The notes under the pieces are model-generated. The model searched no databases. It worked only from the letters and a program-made list of their open reading frames with translations, and had not been told where the DNA came from. A program made the position numbers and the translations under genes. A DNA stretch of 64,000 nt from Stentor roeselii (taxonomy: Eukaryota > Ciliophora > Heterotrichea > Heterotrichida > Stentoridae), in assembly GCA_006503475.1 (NCBI GenBank), contig RSEH01000051.1, positions 122,505 to 186,504 of the forward strand. The letters are read 5' to 3'. Shown in pieces: positions 1 through 9,506 of this stretch; position 1 is the stretch's first letter; each line of letters opens with the position of its first letter.

Positions 1-2104
1 ATAAAAATTCATTTTCAGCGATCATTGTTTCGATCTCATTTTGAAGTTCTTCAATTTTATTATCTTTGCTCATATTTTCTTCTCTGATTTTTTCCATTTC
101 TTCCTCAAGTTTGAAGTTTTCTGTTTCGTACTTCGCAAGGTTCTCGTTTTCTTCTCTTAAAGAAGCGACTTTCGTTTCTAAGTATTTAACTTTTTCTTCT
201 AGTTCTTTACTTGAGTCAGCTTCTTGTAAAAATCTTTGAAACTGCTCATGTTGTCTCTCCATGTCGGTTATTGAGTTAAGTCCAGAAGAGTTTAAAGTTG
301 AGAACCTGGAAGATGATGACTCTTCAATCAACTGACTTTCAGTCAAGGCGTTGAGTTGATCTTCTAACATCAAAACGCGACTTTTTTCAACTTCCAGAGA
401 TTTTTTCAGTTCAATGATGGTTTTTTTTGCAGTGTTGAGCTCTTGTGCGCCGTCAGTTTTGGCTTTTTTTGAGTACTCTTCAAGTAAAATATGCAATTGT
501 TCTCTTTCACTGACACTTTTTCTTAAACTAACTTGAAGCTTTTCAGTGAAGTCAAGATTTTCTTTAAGTCTTGCCCTGACTGAAACTTCTGCTTCTTGCA
601 TTTCTTTTTCCAATGAATTAATCTGGGTCTTGAGTTTCACATTTTCAGCTTTCAAGATAGCGACAGCAGGGTGGTTCTCATTTTCCCTTCTCAAGACTTC
701 AACTTCTTCCTTAAGTGTTAAAATCACCTTTTTTTCTTCAATAGTTTCATTTTTCTGTAATTTTTTCAGTGCCTCGTCTTTAGTTTTTATAAGTTTTCTA
801 TCAGCGCTGATCTTTTTCTCACACTTTTCAAGTGCAGCGTTGAGTTCTTCGATGTAAGAGTCACGGTCGCCAAGTTCTTGTTTCAAGGCAGACTCGCTTT
901 GAAGGCGGATTCGAAGATTTTGCTCTAAAAGGCCTTCAACGTTTTTAATGCGTTCACTGAAGTCAATTGAGAAGCCTTGTCCAGAGTCTTGTTGATTTTT
1001 TAAAATATTTTTAAGTCTTTTGATTTCTTCTCTCAGTTCTGAGACAGTGCCAGTTGTGTCTTCATTGATAATCGCGCGATTTTTTACCAGTTTTGCCCTT
1101 TCAGCGAATCTAAGAGTTGAAAGAGTTTCTCCATAGCACATGAGAGAAGGAGAGATATTTGCAATGATGCAAGTTTTGGAATTCCCTCCTAAAGAGTCTT
1201 TAAGAAGAAAAGTGAGTTTTGAGTCTCTGTAAGGAACATGCCGTTGTTTCCCGTCAGCGATTTCTACTAAAGAGTTAATAACATTGCCCAATGACGAGAG
1301 ACTTTTATTGATCATACTCGCTTCTTTCAGTCGTTCTCCGAAGGTCTCAGCCATTTTCTGCCTCTCTGACCCTGCCAAGTCAATCAAATGAAAAAATGAA
1401 CTTTTGTAGTTAATGATGTCGTCTTTTTTCTCTTTACTCTCAACTTGAAGGGTGAAGACTGAATGTGATCTGGAACTTTCAATGTTCATTGAAGTGGAAC
1501 CAATATGACGATTTTTTATCCCTTTTTCTAATAGTTTAAAAGTATCGTCGAAACTTGTCACAGTCTCCTGATGCAAAGCTTCAACATATGCGCCTTTTTT
1601 TATGTCTTCTCGAATTTGAAGGTTTCGAAGCTCTGGTGCGAGAAGGTCGTTGATTGTTTCGTTGTAGATCTCGAGGAAAGAACCTTTTATCAAGTATTGG
1701 ATTGATGAGTTCTTTTTTAACTCGCGCTTTATACTTGTGAAGATAAATTCTAGGCAACGTGGAAGGATTCCTCGAGACTTGAAGTTTAGGTTTGTCTCCA
1801 TGAAACCTCCCATTATTGTGTAGGTCTTACCTGAACCGGTCTGCCCATATGCGAAAATAGAGCCGTTGTAACCGCATAGGATGCTACTTGCTATTGGCTT
1901 TCCTATGTTGTCGAATAGGTCGTCTTGCGTCATGTCCATGTCGAATACAAAGTCGTAGGCGAAGGTCTTTGTTGAGGAATTTATTGAGATACCAACTGAG
2001 TTCTGGCCTCTATTAACTTGTATGCACTTTTTGTTCTCTGTGCTATGAAGTTCACGAGCGTTAAGTGGTCGAACACGGATTGCCACCTGTATATTGTCAG
2101 ACAT
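1..2104 (-). CDS. Kinesin-12/KIF15-like motor protein, partial (left edge)
   Basis: The frame opens at the ATG at 2104 and stays open to the window edge, giving at least 701 residues without a stop; the C-terminus is missing. The N-terminal motor domain carries the P-loop GQTGSGKT (about residue 88), switch I SSRSH (about 210) and switch II DLAGSE (about 240). The neck reads KNRAIINEDTTG, which resembles the conserved neck of kinesin-12 (KIF15/PAKRP). The rest is a long Glu/Lys/Leu-rich coiled coil, so a dimeric plus-end motor is inferred. Family members act on spindle, cytokinetic or ciliary microtubules; the role here cannot be told. No intron interrupts the visible part. The gene is divergent from the coiled-coil gene at 2234, with 129 bp between starts. 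Kinesin identity is certain; the subfamily is likely. Confidence 0.93.
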   Translation of the reverse strand, partial: MSDNIQVAIRVRPLNARELHSTENKKCIQVNRGQNSVGISINSSTKTFAYDFVFDMDMTQDDLFDNIGKPIASSILCGYNGSIFAYGQTGSGKTYTIMGGFMETNLNFKSRGILPRCLEFIFTSIKRELKKNSSIQYLIKGSFLEIYNETINDLLAPELRNLQIREDIKKGAYVEALHQETVTSFDDTFKLLEKGIKNRHIGSTSMNIESSRSHSVFTLQVESKEKKDDIINYKSSFFHLIDLAGSERQKMAETFGERLKEASMINKSLSSLGNVINSLVEIADGKQRHVPYRDSKLTFLLKDSLGGNSKTCIIANISPSLMCYGETLSTLRFAERAKLVKNRAIINEDTTGTVSELREEIKRLKNILKNQQDSGQGFSIDFSERIKNVEGLLEQNLRIRLQSESALKQELGDRDSYIEELNAALEKCEKKISADRKLIKTKDEALKKLQKNETIEEKKVILTLKEEVEVLRRENENHPAVAILKAENVKLKTQINSLEKEMQEAEVSVRARLKENLDFTEKLQVSLRKSVSEREQLHILLEEYSKKAKTDGAQELNTAKKTIIELKKSLEVEKSRVLMLEDQLNALTESQLIEESSSSRFSTLNSSGLNSITDMERQHEQFQRFLQEADSSKELEEKVKYLETKVASLREENENLAKYETENFKLEEEMEKIREENMSKDNKIEELQNEIETMIAENEFL

Positions 2105-2233
2105 TTATAGCAAATGATTCAAATTAGGTATATTTAATTTTAGTTTAGACTGATAATCCTCCAAATCAAATCCAGGTTTCAAAAACACCTCAATAAAAAA
2201 TCCATAATCACCATCTCAAAATTCTCTGTAAAT
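2105..2233. promoter_or_regulatory. Divergent intergenic region, kinesin / coiled-coil gene
   Basis: This 129-bp stretch separates two start codons on opposite strands and must hold both 5' ends. A TATAAATG context abuts the kinesin start, as at many genes in this window. That it is a shared promoter is inferred from position. Confidence 0.4.
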
Positions 2234-4264
2234 ATGCAAGACTTAAATAGAAACAGTTTTCACCCAAAAGACCTGAAAATCGTTTCAAGAACGCCAACCC
2301 GGAACAAAGACACACAACTAACAAGGCCCAAATTAACCGACCTTCAAAGTCTCAACAATTTCACAGGCAACATCTACAAAATCCGAAGTGTTCCTCTTCT
2401 ACCCGACTCAAAATACGTTGCCCGAACCTGTCCAAAGAAGATCCTAACAGACAAAGAGCGTCTTTACGAGGAAAACCTGAACCTAAAGCAGATGTACAAC
2501 TACATCAACGAGGAAAACCTGAAAATGAGGACAAAAATCCAGTTATTAGAAAAAAACGCTGAAAGTCGCAGTCAAGAAGTGAACAGCTCGTCAAATAAAA
2601 GTTATTCTCTCGTCGATAGCCTTAAAAACGCCATCAAGGACTTGAGAAGTGAAGCCAGGGCGAAAGACAAAGAAATAGAAGACATGAAGAGATATATCAG
2701 GTACACCAAAATGCAAGAACTTGAAGCTGAAGTCCTTCAACTGCAAAGTGAATGCACCAGACTCAAACTTATCATTGACGATATCATCAAACAAAGGGAA
2801 CTACTACCTGATGGCCTTGAAGCTTATAACAACTTGAAAAATGAATTAAAAAGTGTAAAAAATCAACTTAAGCAAAAGGACCTTCGAGAAGAACAGCAAA
2901 GTTTGAGAATTGAAGAACTTGAAAAAAAAAACGATTTTCAAGAAAATTATGAAAAATTCGATGAACTGGTTGAGAGACTTCAGCAGGACCTCAGTGAAAA
3001 AAATCAAAAAATCCAGGAACTTCAAGAAAAAAACAGGATTTTAAATGAAAAGTTAAAAAATCTTCCTGAAAAAAAAGGAAAAAACACTCAAACTTCTCTA
3101 GACTCTTCAAAACCTCCAGTTCTTTTCACGAAAATTCAAGATTTTCTAACGTCTCATCACATTTCTTCAGCTGCCTGGGTGAAGTCAATAACAAAAAACG
3201 ACTTTCTCATCTTTCAAGAGTTCACCAGTGCAGTCATCCAAGACCTTCCCGAGTCAAATGACCAGGAAATCCAAGTCTTCTGGAAAAAATACTCGAAAGA
3301 CGGCAAAATGAGCAGTCAGGTCCTTATTTCTCTTTATTCCGACGAGGAAATCGAAAAGTTGTCGATTTCAGAAATCTTTGAAACGTTTAAGGCCCAGGCG
3401 ACACTTGCAGGGGTGAGCGATCTTCAAGACTACCTCGAAAACGAGCTGCCAGGTCCTGAATTGTCAGAAGTTGACTTGTTCCAGCTCTGTTCGAAGCCGG
3501 TTTTTCATTTAGAAAGCTCTCAAAACATTCAAGTCTTCTTCAAACATCTCCAGCCTTCTTCAATTCCTGTCAGCAGGGAAGAAGTCATCGAAAAGGTCTT
3601 AAAAAATTTCTCACTTTGGGTGCCTCTTCGGAAATCAGAGATTGAAGGAATTTTGAAACGTTTTCAAATTCTTTTATTTGATGTTCATGAAGACCTGACC
3701 TCGAGAATCCAGGAAAAAAGTCGCTTTCAAAGCATTATTTCCATGGAAGATTTGATGAAAGAACTGGCGGCTTATGGAATAATTGACTCTGAAAGCGAAA
3801 TCAGCTGTGCCCGGGCCTTGATTTTTTTTATTTCGAGAAGTGTGAAAAGGGTGGCTTATTTGAAAGTTATTAGTTTTTTAAGTGAGTTGACGGAACATAA
3901 TCAGTTTGTTAGAGATTTGAAGGAAGACTTGCAATTGGATCATGATGAAAACAGTCTGCTTGGCGATAGTTTACATAAGGATAACAGTGAAGAAGTTAAC
4001 AGTGAAGAAGAAGTTAACTATGAGGAAGAAGATACTGAAAATAAAGAAAATGATGAAGTTGATCTGGAGAATAGTCAGGAAATCAAATCACATAAACAGC
4101 AAGTCTTTAAAGTGAAAACAAGCGAACTGGAAGAAGTTATGCTGAGTGAAGGATTTAGACACCAAGAAAAGCAAGAAAAATCTCACAGGCTTCAAGATAA
4201 AAGTAGCTCAAGTTCTAGTAAATCCAGTGACCAGCTAGAAAATCCTGAAAAAGAAGAATATTAG
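2234..4264 (+). CDS. Large coiled-coil protein, function unknown
   Basis: The product has 676 residues. An N-terminal basic, Pro/Asn-rich stretch is followed by a coiled coil from about residue 78 to 280 with dense Glu/Lys/Leu heptads. A helical, apparently globular section (about 290-560) faintly resembles degenerate EF-hand helices (FWKKYSKDGKMSSQVLISL), but no canonical calcium loop is complete. The tail (about 575 on) is very acidic, with repeated NSEE/YEEE blocks, then Ser/Lys-rich. It looks like a cytoskeletal or centriolar structural protein, which is inference from composition only. I do not recognise the family. It shares an upstream region with the kinesin gene. No intron is needed to keep the frame. 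Confidence 0.8.
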   Translation: MQDLNRNSFHPKDLKIVSRTPTRNKDTQLTRPKLTDLQSLNNFTGNIYKIRSVPLLPDSKYVARTCPKKILTDKERLYEENLNLKQMYNYINEENLKMRTKIQLLEKNAESRSQEVNSSSNKSYSLVDSLKNAIKDLRSEARAKDKEIEDMKRYIRYTKMQELEAEVLQLQSECTRLKLIIDDIIKQRELLPDGLEAYNNLKNELKSVKNQLKQKDLREEQQSLRIEELEKKNDFQENYEKFDELVERLQQDLSEKNQKIQELQEKNRILNEKLKNLPEKKGKNTQTSLDSSKPPVLFTKIQDFLTSHHISSAAWVKSITKNDFLIFQEFTSAVIQDLPESNDQEIQVFWKKYSKDGKMSSQVLISLYSDEEIEKLSISEIFETFKAQATLAGVSDLQDYLENELPGPELSEVDLFQLCSKPVFHLESSQNIQVFFKHLQPSSIPVSREEVIEKVLKNFSLWVPLRKSEIEGILKRFQILLFDVHEDLTSRIQEKSRFQSIISMEDLMKELAAYGIIDSESEISCARALIFFISRSVKRVAYLKVISFLSELTEHNQFVRDLKEDLQLDHDENSLLGDSLHKDNSEEVNSEEEVNYEEEDTENKENDEVDLENSQEIKSHKQQVFKVKTSELEEVMLSEGFRHQEKQEKSHRLQDKSSSSSSKSSDQLENPEKEEY

Positions 4265-4773
4265 CCAGATTATAGCTATGGTAATCCTCGATTTTCATAT
4301 AAGATTAAACCAACCAAGTTACTTTCACAATTTCCAATCTAAAACAACCATCACATAAAAAAAATCCATCTAAACCACTCTGATCAAAACCCTTCCATCT
4401 CTTATCACCCAAGAAAATAATTCCCCATTCAAAATACACCCAAAGCATTCTTCACTTTCGACTGATCCTCAAATACCAAAACCTTCCCAAAAAAAACCCA
4501 GATCCAAAAGCCTTAACACCCAAATCAATCTTCCAAAAATCTCAATCCCAAATTCCAAAACATAAAAAAACCTAATCTCAATTCCATTGCAAAACCCTTT
4601 CATATCTTTTTCCCCAGATCTTCCCAGAACCCGAAACTTCTCTAAAACCAAGCCTTAAACAACTTAAAAAAACCATCAAATCATTCCTTTCCAAATCCTT
4701 CAAGAAGCTTCAGTCAAATTTCCAACTGTTCTCAGGTTCATCGCCTTTCAAGTGTGGCTAAAAATGGCTGATA
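4265..4773. other. G-poor 5' flank of the zinc-finger gene
   Basis: No gene is seen. The + strand is almost free of G (A/C/T only over long runs) until about 4690. Such composition recurs upstream of plus-strand genes in this window; see the strand-skew finding. Confidence 0.6.
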
Positions 4774-5229
4774 ATGTTTCAGTGCTATTACTCGGAGTGT
4801 GGCAAGACTTACAAAACAAGATTTAACCTTCGCAGACACATCAACTCCTCACATCTCAAGATCAAAGGCTTCAAATGTCCAGAGTGTAACAAGCCTTTCG
4901 TATCCAAGCAGAACTTGAAAGAGCATCACTACATCCATACAGGGGAAAAGCCTTTTCCTTGTGATGAGCCAGGCTGTTCTAAACGATTCAGACAGGTTTC
5001 TCAGCTTTCAATCCACAAGAGGATCCATTATCGGCAAAGAATCGGAAACAAGACTCTCGTCGAAATCCCTGAGTTTCAGCTAAGCCACTTTTGCAGGATT
5101 TCAAAAATGGCTCCGCAAGTCGAGGAAAGCTTCAAATTCGCTGTTTGTCTCCCGGGGTTCAAAGACTTGACTGACATGGATGGACTCAAGCTTCCTGTCA
5201 TTCCTTGCTTGTTGAGCATGAAAAAGTAA
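4774..5229 (+). CDS. C2H2 zinc-finger protein, three fingers
   Basis: The 151-residue protein starts directly with three C2H2 fingers: Cys4/Cys9/His22/His27, Cys35/Cys38/His51/His55 and Cys63/Cys68/His81/His85. The linker TGEKP at 56-60 between fingers two and three is the canonical DNA-binding linker, so sequence-specific DNA binding is likely. Fingers one and three have the 4-residue Cys spacing seen in TFIIIA- or ZIC/GLI-type fingers. The remaining 65 residues show no known domain. An upstream ATG at 4763 is out of frame, so 4774 is taken as the start. The target and role are unknown. Confidence 0.9.
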   Translation: MFQCYYSECGKTYKTRFNLRRHINSSHLKIKGFKCPECNKPFVSKQNLKEHHYIHTGEKPFPCDEPGCSKRFRQVSQLSIHKRIHYRQRIGNKTLVEIPEFQLSHFCRISKMAPQVEESFKFAVCLPGFKDLTDMDGLKLPVIPCLLSMKK

Positions 5230-5669
5230 TGATAAGTAATAATTTTGAATAAAGTTCAATTGGAGAGCTTTTGGATTTTAAGTGGAAGGTGAATTGAAGA
5301 AGGGATTTTGAAGGATTTTTAGCATCGGAAAAATGAAGATGATTTAAATTGTGAGTTGGGGTGAGTGTTACGAATGAATGAGGAATTTTTATCGAGGGTT
5401 GGGTGGTTTCATTTAAATCGAGGGGTGGGTTCAAAGAGATATGATGAGTTTTAGGTAAATTCTTGAGTTTTTATTGGTAAAATATTTGGATATAGAATAA
5501 TTCAAGTCTTTATTCTTTACCTTATAAATACTTAACAAGTTTTTGCATTTGTTTCAAAGGCCTTTTGAGGTTTAAGTGATTTTCATGGTCTTAAGAATTA
5601 GATAGATTTGATCTGATAGAATCTTGAATGACTTAAACTATTCCATGAAGGGTGTTTCTAGAACTATAA
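5230..5669. other. Intergenic; G/T-rich 3' flank then AT-rich leader
   Basis: No gene is supported. The part just after the zinc-finger stop is C-poor and G-rich (to about 5440), the mirror of the flank upstream of that gene; the remainder is AT-rich and leads into the Aha1-like start, whose context is ACTATAAATG. Confidence 0.5.
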
Positions 5670-6719
5670 ATGGCAGGAGCGGGATCCATCTGGAACACTG
5701 GGAACTGGCACTGGGAAGAAAAGAACTACAAACAATGGGGATCTACCCGAATCAGAGAATTGATTCTCTCACTTTCTCTCTCAAACTCAGGCTTCAAAAT
5801 AACATTTCCGGAAATCACCAAATTGACTGGAGAAGCTGCTGTTAATATACGCAAAGGAAAAACTATTCTTCTTTTTGAGTTCGAAATTGAAGGGAATTGG
5901 AAAGCTGAACTACTTGAATCTCAAGAAGGTGCTGAGCCTTTGACGGGGACTTTTAAAATACATGAATTCAACCAGGAAGAAATGGATGATTTTACTTTAG
6001 AAGCTACAGCAGCTAAAGAATCTGAAGCCAGCTCGAAAATCAGGTATTTTCTTCAAGGCAAGGCTAGGCAAGACCTGACCAGGATTTTTCAGCAGTTTTA
6101 TAATGAGTTTAAAGAACTTGAAAGCAACCAAAAGAAACTCGAGGAAGACAAAAAACGACGAATGGAAGAAGACGAAAAAAGAAAAGCAGCACTCGTACAA
6201 ACAGGAGACCAACAAGCCAAGATCCTAGCAGAAAGTCGAGCACGAGAAGAAGCAATCCGAGAAGAAGCTCTAAAAAAGCGAGAAGCCGAAGAAAACGCCG
6301 GAAAAGGTTCTGTCTGGAACACAGGTTCTTACTTCTGGGAAGAAAAATCAGTAAGCTGGGCCCAAGACCGCCTAAAAGAATTACTAACCGAAAAATCAGT
6401 GTCAATTCCAGAAGGTTCCATAAAACTCACAGTGACCGAAGTGCACGGAGACTCTTCAGTGAGCATTCGAAAAGGTAAGAAAATCGTCGCTTATTGTCAT
6501 GAATTGAAAATAAAATTCGAAGCCCAACAAAATGAACTCAAAGCTGAAGGCGAGTTGCATCTTCCTGACATCAGCGCCGACTCAGCGTATGACATTCACA
6601 TTACTTTTACAAGCAATCATCAGGGACAAGAAGTATTCAAACCTTTTATCGAGTCACAGGTTAAGGATTTCATCAAGGAAGCAATACAAATTTTTGTTAA
6701 TCAATTAAACCAGGTTTAG
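5670..6719 (+). CDS. Aha1-like Hsp90 co-chaperone with two Aha1-N domains
   Basis: The protein (349 residues) contains two copies of the Aha1 N-terminal domain, which in yeast and animals binds the Hsp90 middle domain and stimulates its ATPase. Copy one (about 5-150) has NTGNWHWEEKN and NIRKGK; copy two (about 213-349) has NTGSYFWEEKS and SIRKGK. The RKxK-type basic motif contacting Hsp90 is kept in both. A charged, Glu/Lys/Arg-rich helical linker (about 150-210) joins them. The usual C-terminal AHSA1/SRPBCC domain is absent. This layout resembles a doubled Hch1 more than Aha1. The next gene starts 23 nt downstream on the same strand. Confidence 0.88.
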   Translation: MAGAGSIWNTGNWHWEEKNYKQWGSTRIRELILSLSLSNSGFKITFPEITKLTGEAAVNIRKGKTILLFEFEIEGNWKAELLESQEGAEPLTGTFKIHEFNQEEMDDFTLEATAAKESEASSKIRYFLQGKARQDLTRIFQQFYNEFKELESNQKKLEEDKKRRMEEDEKRKAALVQTGDQQAKILAESRAREEAIREEALKKREAEENAGKGSVWNTGSYFWEEKSVSWAQDRLKELLTEKSVSIPEGSIKLTVTEVHGDSSVSIRKGKKIVAYCHELKIKFEAQQNELKAEGELHLPDISADSAYDIHITFTSNHQGQEVFKPFIESQVKDFIKEAIQIFVNQLNQV

Positions 6720-6742
6720 GAAAGTAACAAGAGTAATAATTG

Positions 6743-7762
6743 ATGGAGTCTTTATCTCAAGACTTGATGTTGAGGGAAATTTTTGGGCTGGGATTGAATA
6801 TTGGGGAAGTCTCTTGTCGGGTCACTGGATTTGAAAGGATTTTTATTGGGAAGAATAGGATTCAGTGGGTCCAGGCTAAGGATAACTTTATTGCTTTTCT
6901 TGCTCGGGCTGGGGGGTTGACCGTTTATAATACTTTAAAGAAATCCGAAGTTTTTCAATCAAACTTACTTGGACAGGTGCTTAAGGTTTGGTTTTTTAAA
7001 GACACCTTGCTAATGATTGTGAAAGTAGATCAAGAAATACTGGTTTACCAGTTACTTTTAAACACATTATCAGTTCAAGATTTTCATGTTCAGAATTTTC
7101 AGAATAATCTAATAAAACTACTTAAAAAACTAGAAATCACAGGAATCGAAGAAATCGACGTGAGCGAAGACCTGATCATCTTGAAAAATTCATCATTTTT
7201 CCAAATAATCAATCTTGATCAAAAATCCTGGAAAATCCAATCCGAAGGCAAATCAAGATACTCCAAAGGTTTCATCCTAAGTGATTTAAACGGTAAAATA
7301 ACGATAATAAACGTGAAAACATTACAAGTCCATTCATTTTTGCCTAATTTTTCCAATATTTTCCACATTGACATCATAAGTTCAACCGTATTCTGTTACA
7401 ACGAAGAAAGCTTCTGTTCTTTCAACTTACATTCAAGATCTTTCAAGGTATTTTCCCGTTGTTTATACAAGTACTTCGAAATTGAAAACTCAGGTGAAAG
7501 TCTTCTAGTTTTTTCAGACACATCAAGTCTGATGACTCCAGAAGAAGTTCAGATCCCTTCATGTGAAGACGTGATTTCACTAACTGACAACAAAGAACAT
7601 ATTTTTATCCTGAATTCTTTTTCCCTTTTCCTAGTGCGAAAAATTGACTACTTAATACAAGTGATTCTGTTGAACTCTCCTTTTTACTTAATAGGCTGCA
7701 ATGAAAACGACTGTGAATTCTTCTTGGCAGATGAAGACTCTTTGAAGATCTGCTTGTTTTAA
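6743..7762 (+). CDS. Propeller-like unknown protein, paralog of gene at 27901
   Basis: The 339-residue product starts at the ATG at 6743 (AATTGATGG). It has alternating short hydrophobic beta-strand-like segments over the full length, as in a degenerate beta-propeller, but no WD or Kelch signature. It aligns with the protein encoded at 27901-29007: NRIQWVQAKDNFIAFLARAG here against DEIVWIGAKENVLITLNCSG there, followed by the pattern LTVYNTL / VVFYNLL. The two therefore form a family within this genome. The role is unknown; such propellers usually serve as protein-binding scaffolds. Spacing to neighbours is 23 and 32 nt. Confidence 0.75.
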   Translation: MESLSQDLMLREIFGLGLNIGEVSCRVTGFERIFIGKNRIQWVQAKDNFIAFLARAGGLTVYNTLKKSEVFQSNLLGQVLKVWFFKDTLLMIVKVDQEILVYQLLLNTLSVQDFHVQNFQNNLIKLLKKLEITGIEEIDVSEDLIILKNSSFFQIINLDQKSWKIQSEGKSRYSKGFILSDLNGKITIINVKTLQVHSFLPNFSNIFHIDIISSTVFCYNEESFCSFNLHSRSFKVFSRCLYKYFEIENSGESLLVFSDTSSLMTPEEVQIPSCEDVISLTDNKEHIFILNSFSLFLVRKIDYLIQVILLNSPFYLIGCNENDCEFFLADEDSLKICLF

Positions 7763-7794
7763 TATATTTAATCATCTTGAACTTTAAATAATAA

Positions 7795-8358
7795 ATGTGG
7801 ATCTCGTCTTTCAAGTCAAAAGCACGATCGTTGAACCTCGGATTAGCCGTCGAGCAAGTTGAAGCTGTTGGACTGCTTCAGGAACTCCAAAGCTTGCTTA
7901 CAAGGGTCAGGTCTACTGTTCAAGGACTTGGATTTAAAGAAATGGTTTCTATCTCGAAGCTGTTGGTCGAAGAAGTTTGGAATGAGGGGAAAAAATTTGA
8001 GGATTTGAGTACTTCGAAGGTCACTTTGCAGAACAGCACTATCAATAAGTCGCAGTCTGGGACTATGAGAAACTCTATTATTAGGAAAATTGAATTTCCG
8101 GTTCCTTCAACTCCTTCGAGATATAAACTGCAAGTAAGTCAAGATCTGGCCTACATGGTAATATCTATTCAGTCCTCCTTCTCCTTCCCTAAAGGCTGTG
8201 GAACATTTTACAAAAGCCGTAAAAACCCGCTTGATAAAATCGGTGAAAGTCCAGGTCCAGGTTCCTATTTCTGTGATCCACGTTCCCTTCACCATTCAAG
8301 ATCATCTCAACTCTCCAACTCCGCACGTAAACTATCAATATCCTTAATAAAATATTAG
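7795..8358 (+). CDS. SHIPPO/STPGP-repeat-like ciliary protein, one 15-nt intron
   Basis: Reading through gives 187 residues; removing the candidate 15-nt intron at 8158-8172 (in phase 0, so transparent to the frame) gives 182. The N-terminal half is helical. The C-terminal half contains GESPGPGSYFCD, a sperm-tail PG-rich (SHIPPO/ODF3) type repeat, preceded by FPKGCGTFYKSRKNP. Such proteins bind or decorate axonemal and cortical microtubules, which would suit a ciliate; this assignment rests on one clear repeat. The stop codon lies 2 bp from the stop of the convergent gene at 8361, so the transcripts' 3' ends must overlap or be extremely short. Confidence 0.65.
   Translation: MWISSFKSKARSLNLGLAVEQVEAVGLLQELQSLLTRVRSTVQGLGFKEMVSISKLLVEEVWNEGKKFEDLSTSKVTLQNSTINKSQSGTMRNSIIRKIEFPVPSTPSRYKLQVSQDLAYMVISIQSSFSFPKGCGTFYKSRKNPLDKIGESPGPGSYFCDPRSLHHSRSSQLSNSARKLSISLIKY
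8158..8172 (+). other. Candidate 15-nt intron (SHIPPO-like gene)
   Basis: GTAATATCTATTCAG has the same 5' GTAAT, A at position 10 and CAG end as the firm introns. It contains no stop and is a multiple of three, so the frame alone cannot prove it. Confidence 0.6.
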
Positions 8359-8360
8359 AA

Positions 8361-9506
8361 CTAGTTATCAAATTCAAAACTAATAGAGCTCTTCATAATC
8401 TGCCTAAGCAGCTGAGGTTTTGCCTTAACAAGTCTAAATAAACCTCACGCTAAAACATTGACTAAAAAGTAAGGACTAGCCCTAAAGTGTCCATTTTGCA
8501 AGACTTCAAGTCCAAGATCCACTAAATTTTTATGTTTCTTCTGCAAATGCTCTCTCAACGACGAGTCTGAAGTAAACTTCGAAGTTTTACAAGCAGGACA
8601 CAAAAACCCTTTCTTTTTAATATTCTGATTAAAAGTCCTTGGTTTCAATTCCTTCGACACGAGTTCAACAAGTTCTTCAACCGGCTTACTCATCATATCA
8701 TCTACTTTTTCATTACTGATCATATCCTGGTTAATTCCAAGTTCTGACAACGAAAGTCCTTTTTCAGTATTTTTCATTTCTGACTGTACCGATTCACCTT
8801 CAGAGCCTTCAGCAACGTCCTTGACTTTATCAAAGCTGCTCTCTGAGTTACTTTCAATCATTTGTTTCAGCTTCGTGTCACAACTGAGAAGTTTTGAAAG
8901 ATGAGTGATTTTATTTGAAGGTTTATTCAACGCGTCTTTGGCGAAATGAGTCTCGATCCTTAAAATTCCTGAATCTTTCGGCCTCTCGAAGCCGCCGGTG
9001 AAGTCTTCAGTTTTGTCCCATTGAGTGTTTTTCCCTGGCGCGTTTTGCTTTTCCTTGTAAAGAGAAATTGACTTGTTCGTGCAAATTATTATGTTCCCTG
9101 CCTGGCCTTCCTTCGCCTGGACTGATATTGAAGAGATGTCTCCGAATTTCACCTCGATTCGACGTTTTTTCTGCTTGTCGTCGGAGTTGCTGTTGTCGGT
9201 GTATTCCCAGATGAACTGCTTCTTTTGGAAGTAGATTTTCGAGATTAGCGCGGAGTTTGAGTCCACCAGGAATGAACCTTGGCTGCCTTGACTGGTTATT
9301 CGTAGGGATTCAGCGTTGATCTCGCTTGGAAGGACTTTACTTTCTGGAAAACCTGCTCGGGAACCTCCTCCGTTGAACTGGTCTTCTTCCAGTTGGGATG
9401 GTGTTGGTTGGGATGGCATCATTTGAGTTGGCAGGCCGGGCTGAATTGTCTTAGGCCTATCAAGGCTTGGGGTATAGTGACGAACTAATCCTCCGAATCC
9501 TAGCAT
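8361..9506 (-). CDS. PH-like/C2H2-like zinc-finger protein, two exons
   Basis: Exon 1 is 9506-8449 and exon 2 is 8433-8361, joined over a 15-nt intron (8434-8448); the product has 376 residues. Without splicing, the frame would stop at a TGA inside the intron; splicing adds a coding-like 24-residue tail. The N-terminus is Pro/Gln/Ser-rich. Residues about 80-140 (KIYFQKKQFIWEY ... RRIEVKFGDISSISVQ) read like the KRKLVWE ... IEIxWSDI pattern of plant TRF-like proteins, a weak resemblance. Near residue 310 there is a C2H2-like finger (CPAC ... HLQKKH). It may bind DNA; this is inferred. It is divergent from the SET gene, with only 16 bp between start codons. Confidence 0.75.
8434..8448 (-). other. 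15-nt intron (zinc-finger gene)
   Basis: GTGAGGTTTATTTAG on the minus strand carries an in-frame TGA; excising it restores an open frame that continues for 24 codons to a TAG. Confidence 0.8.
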
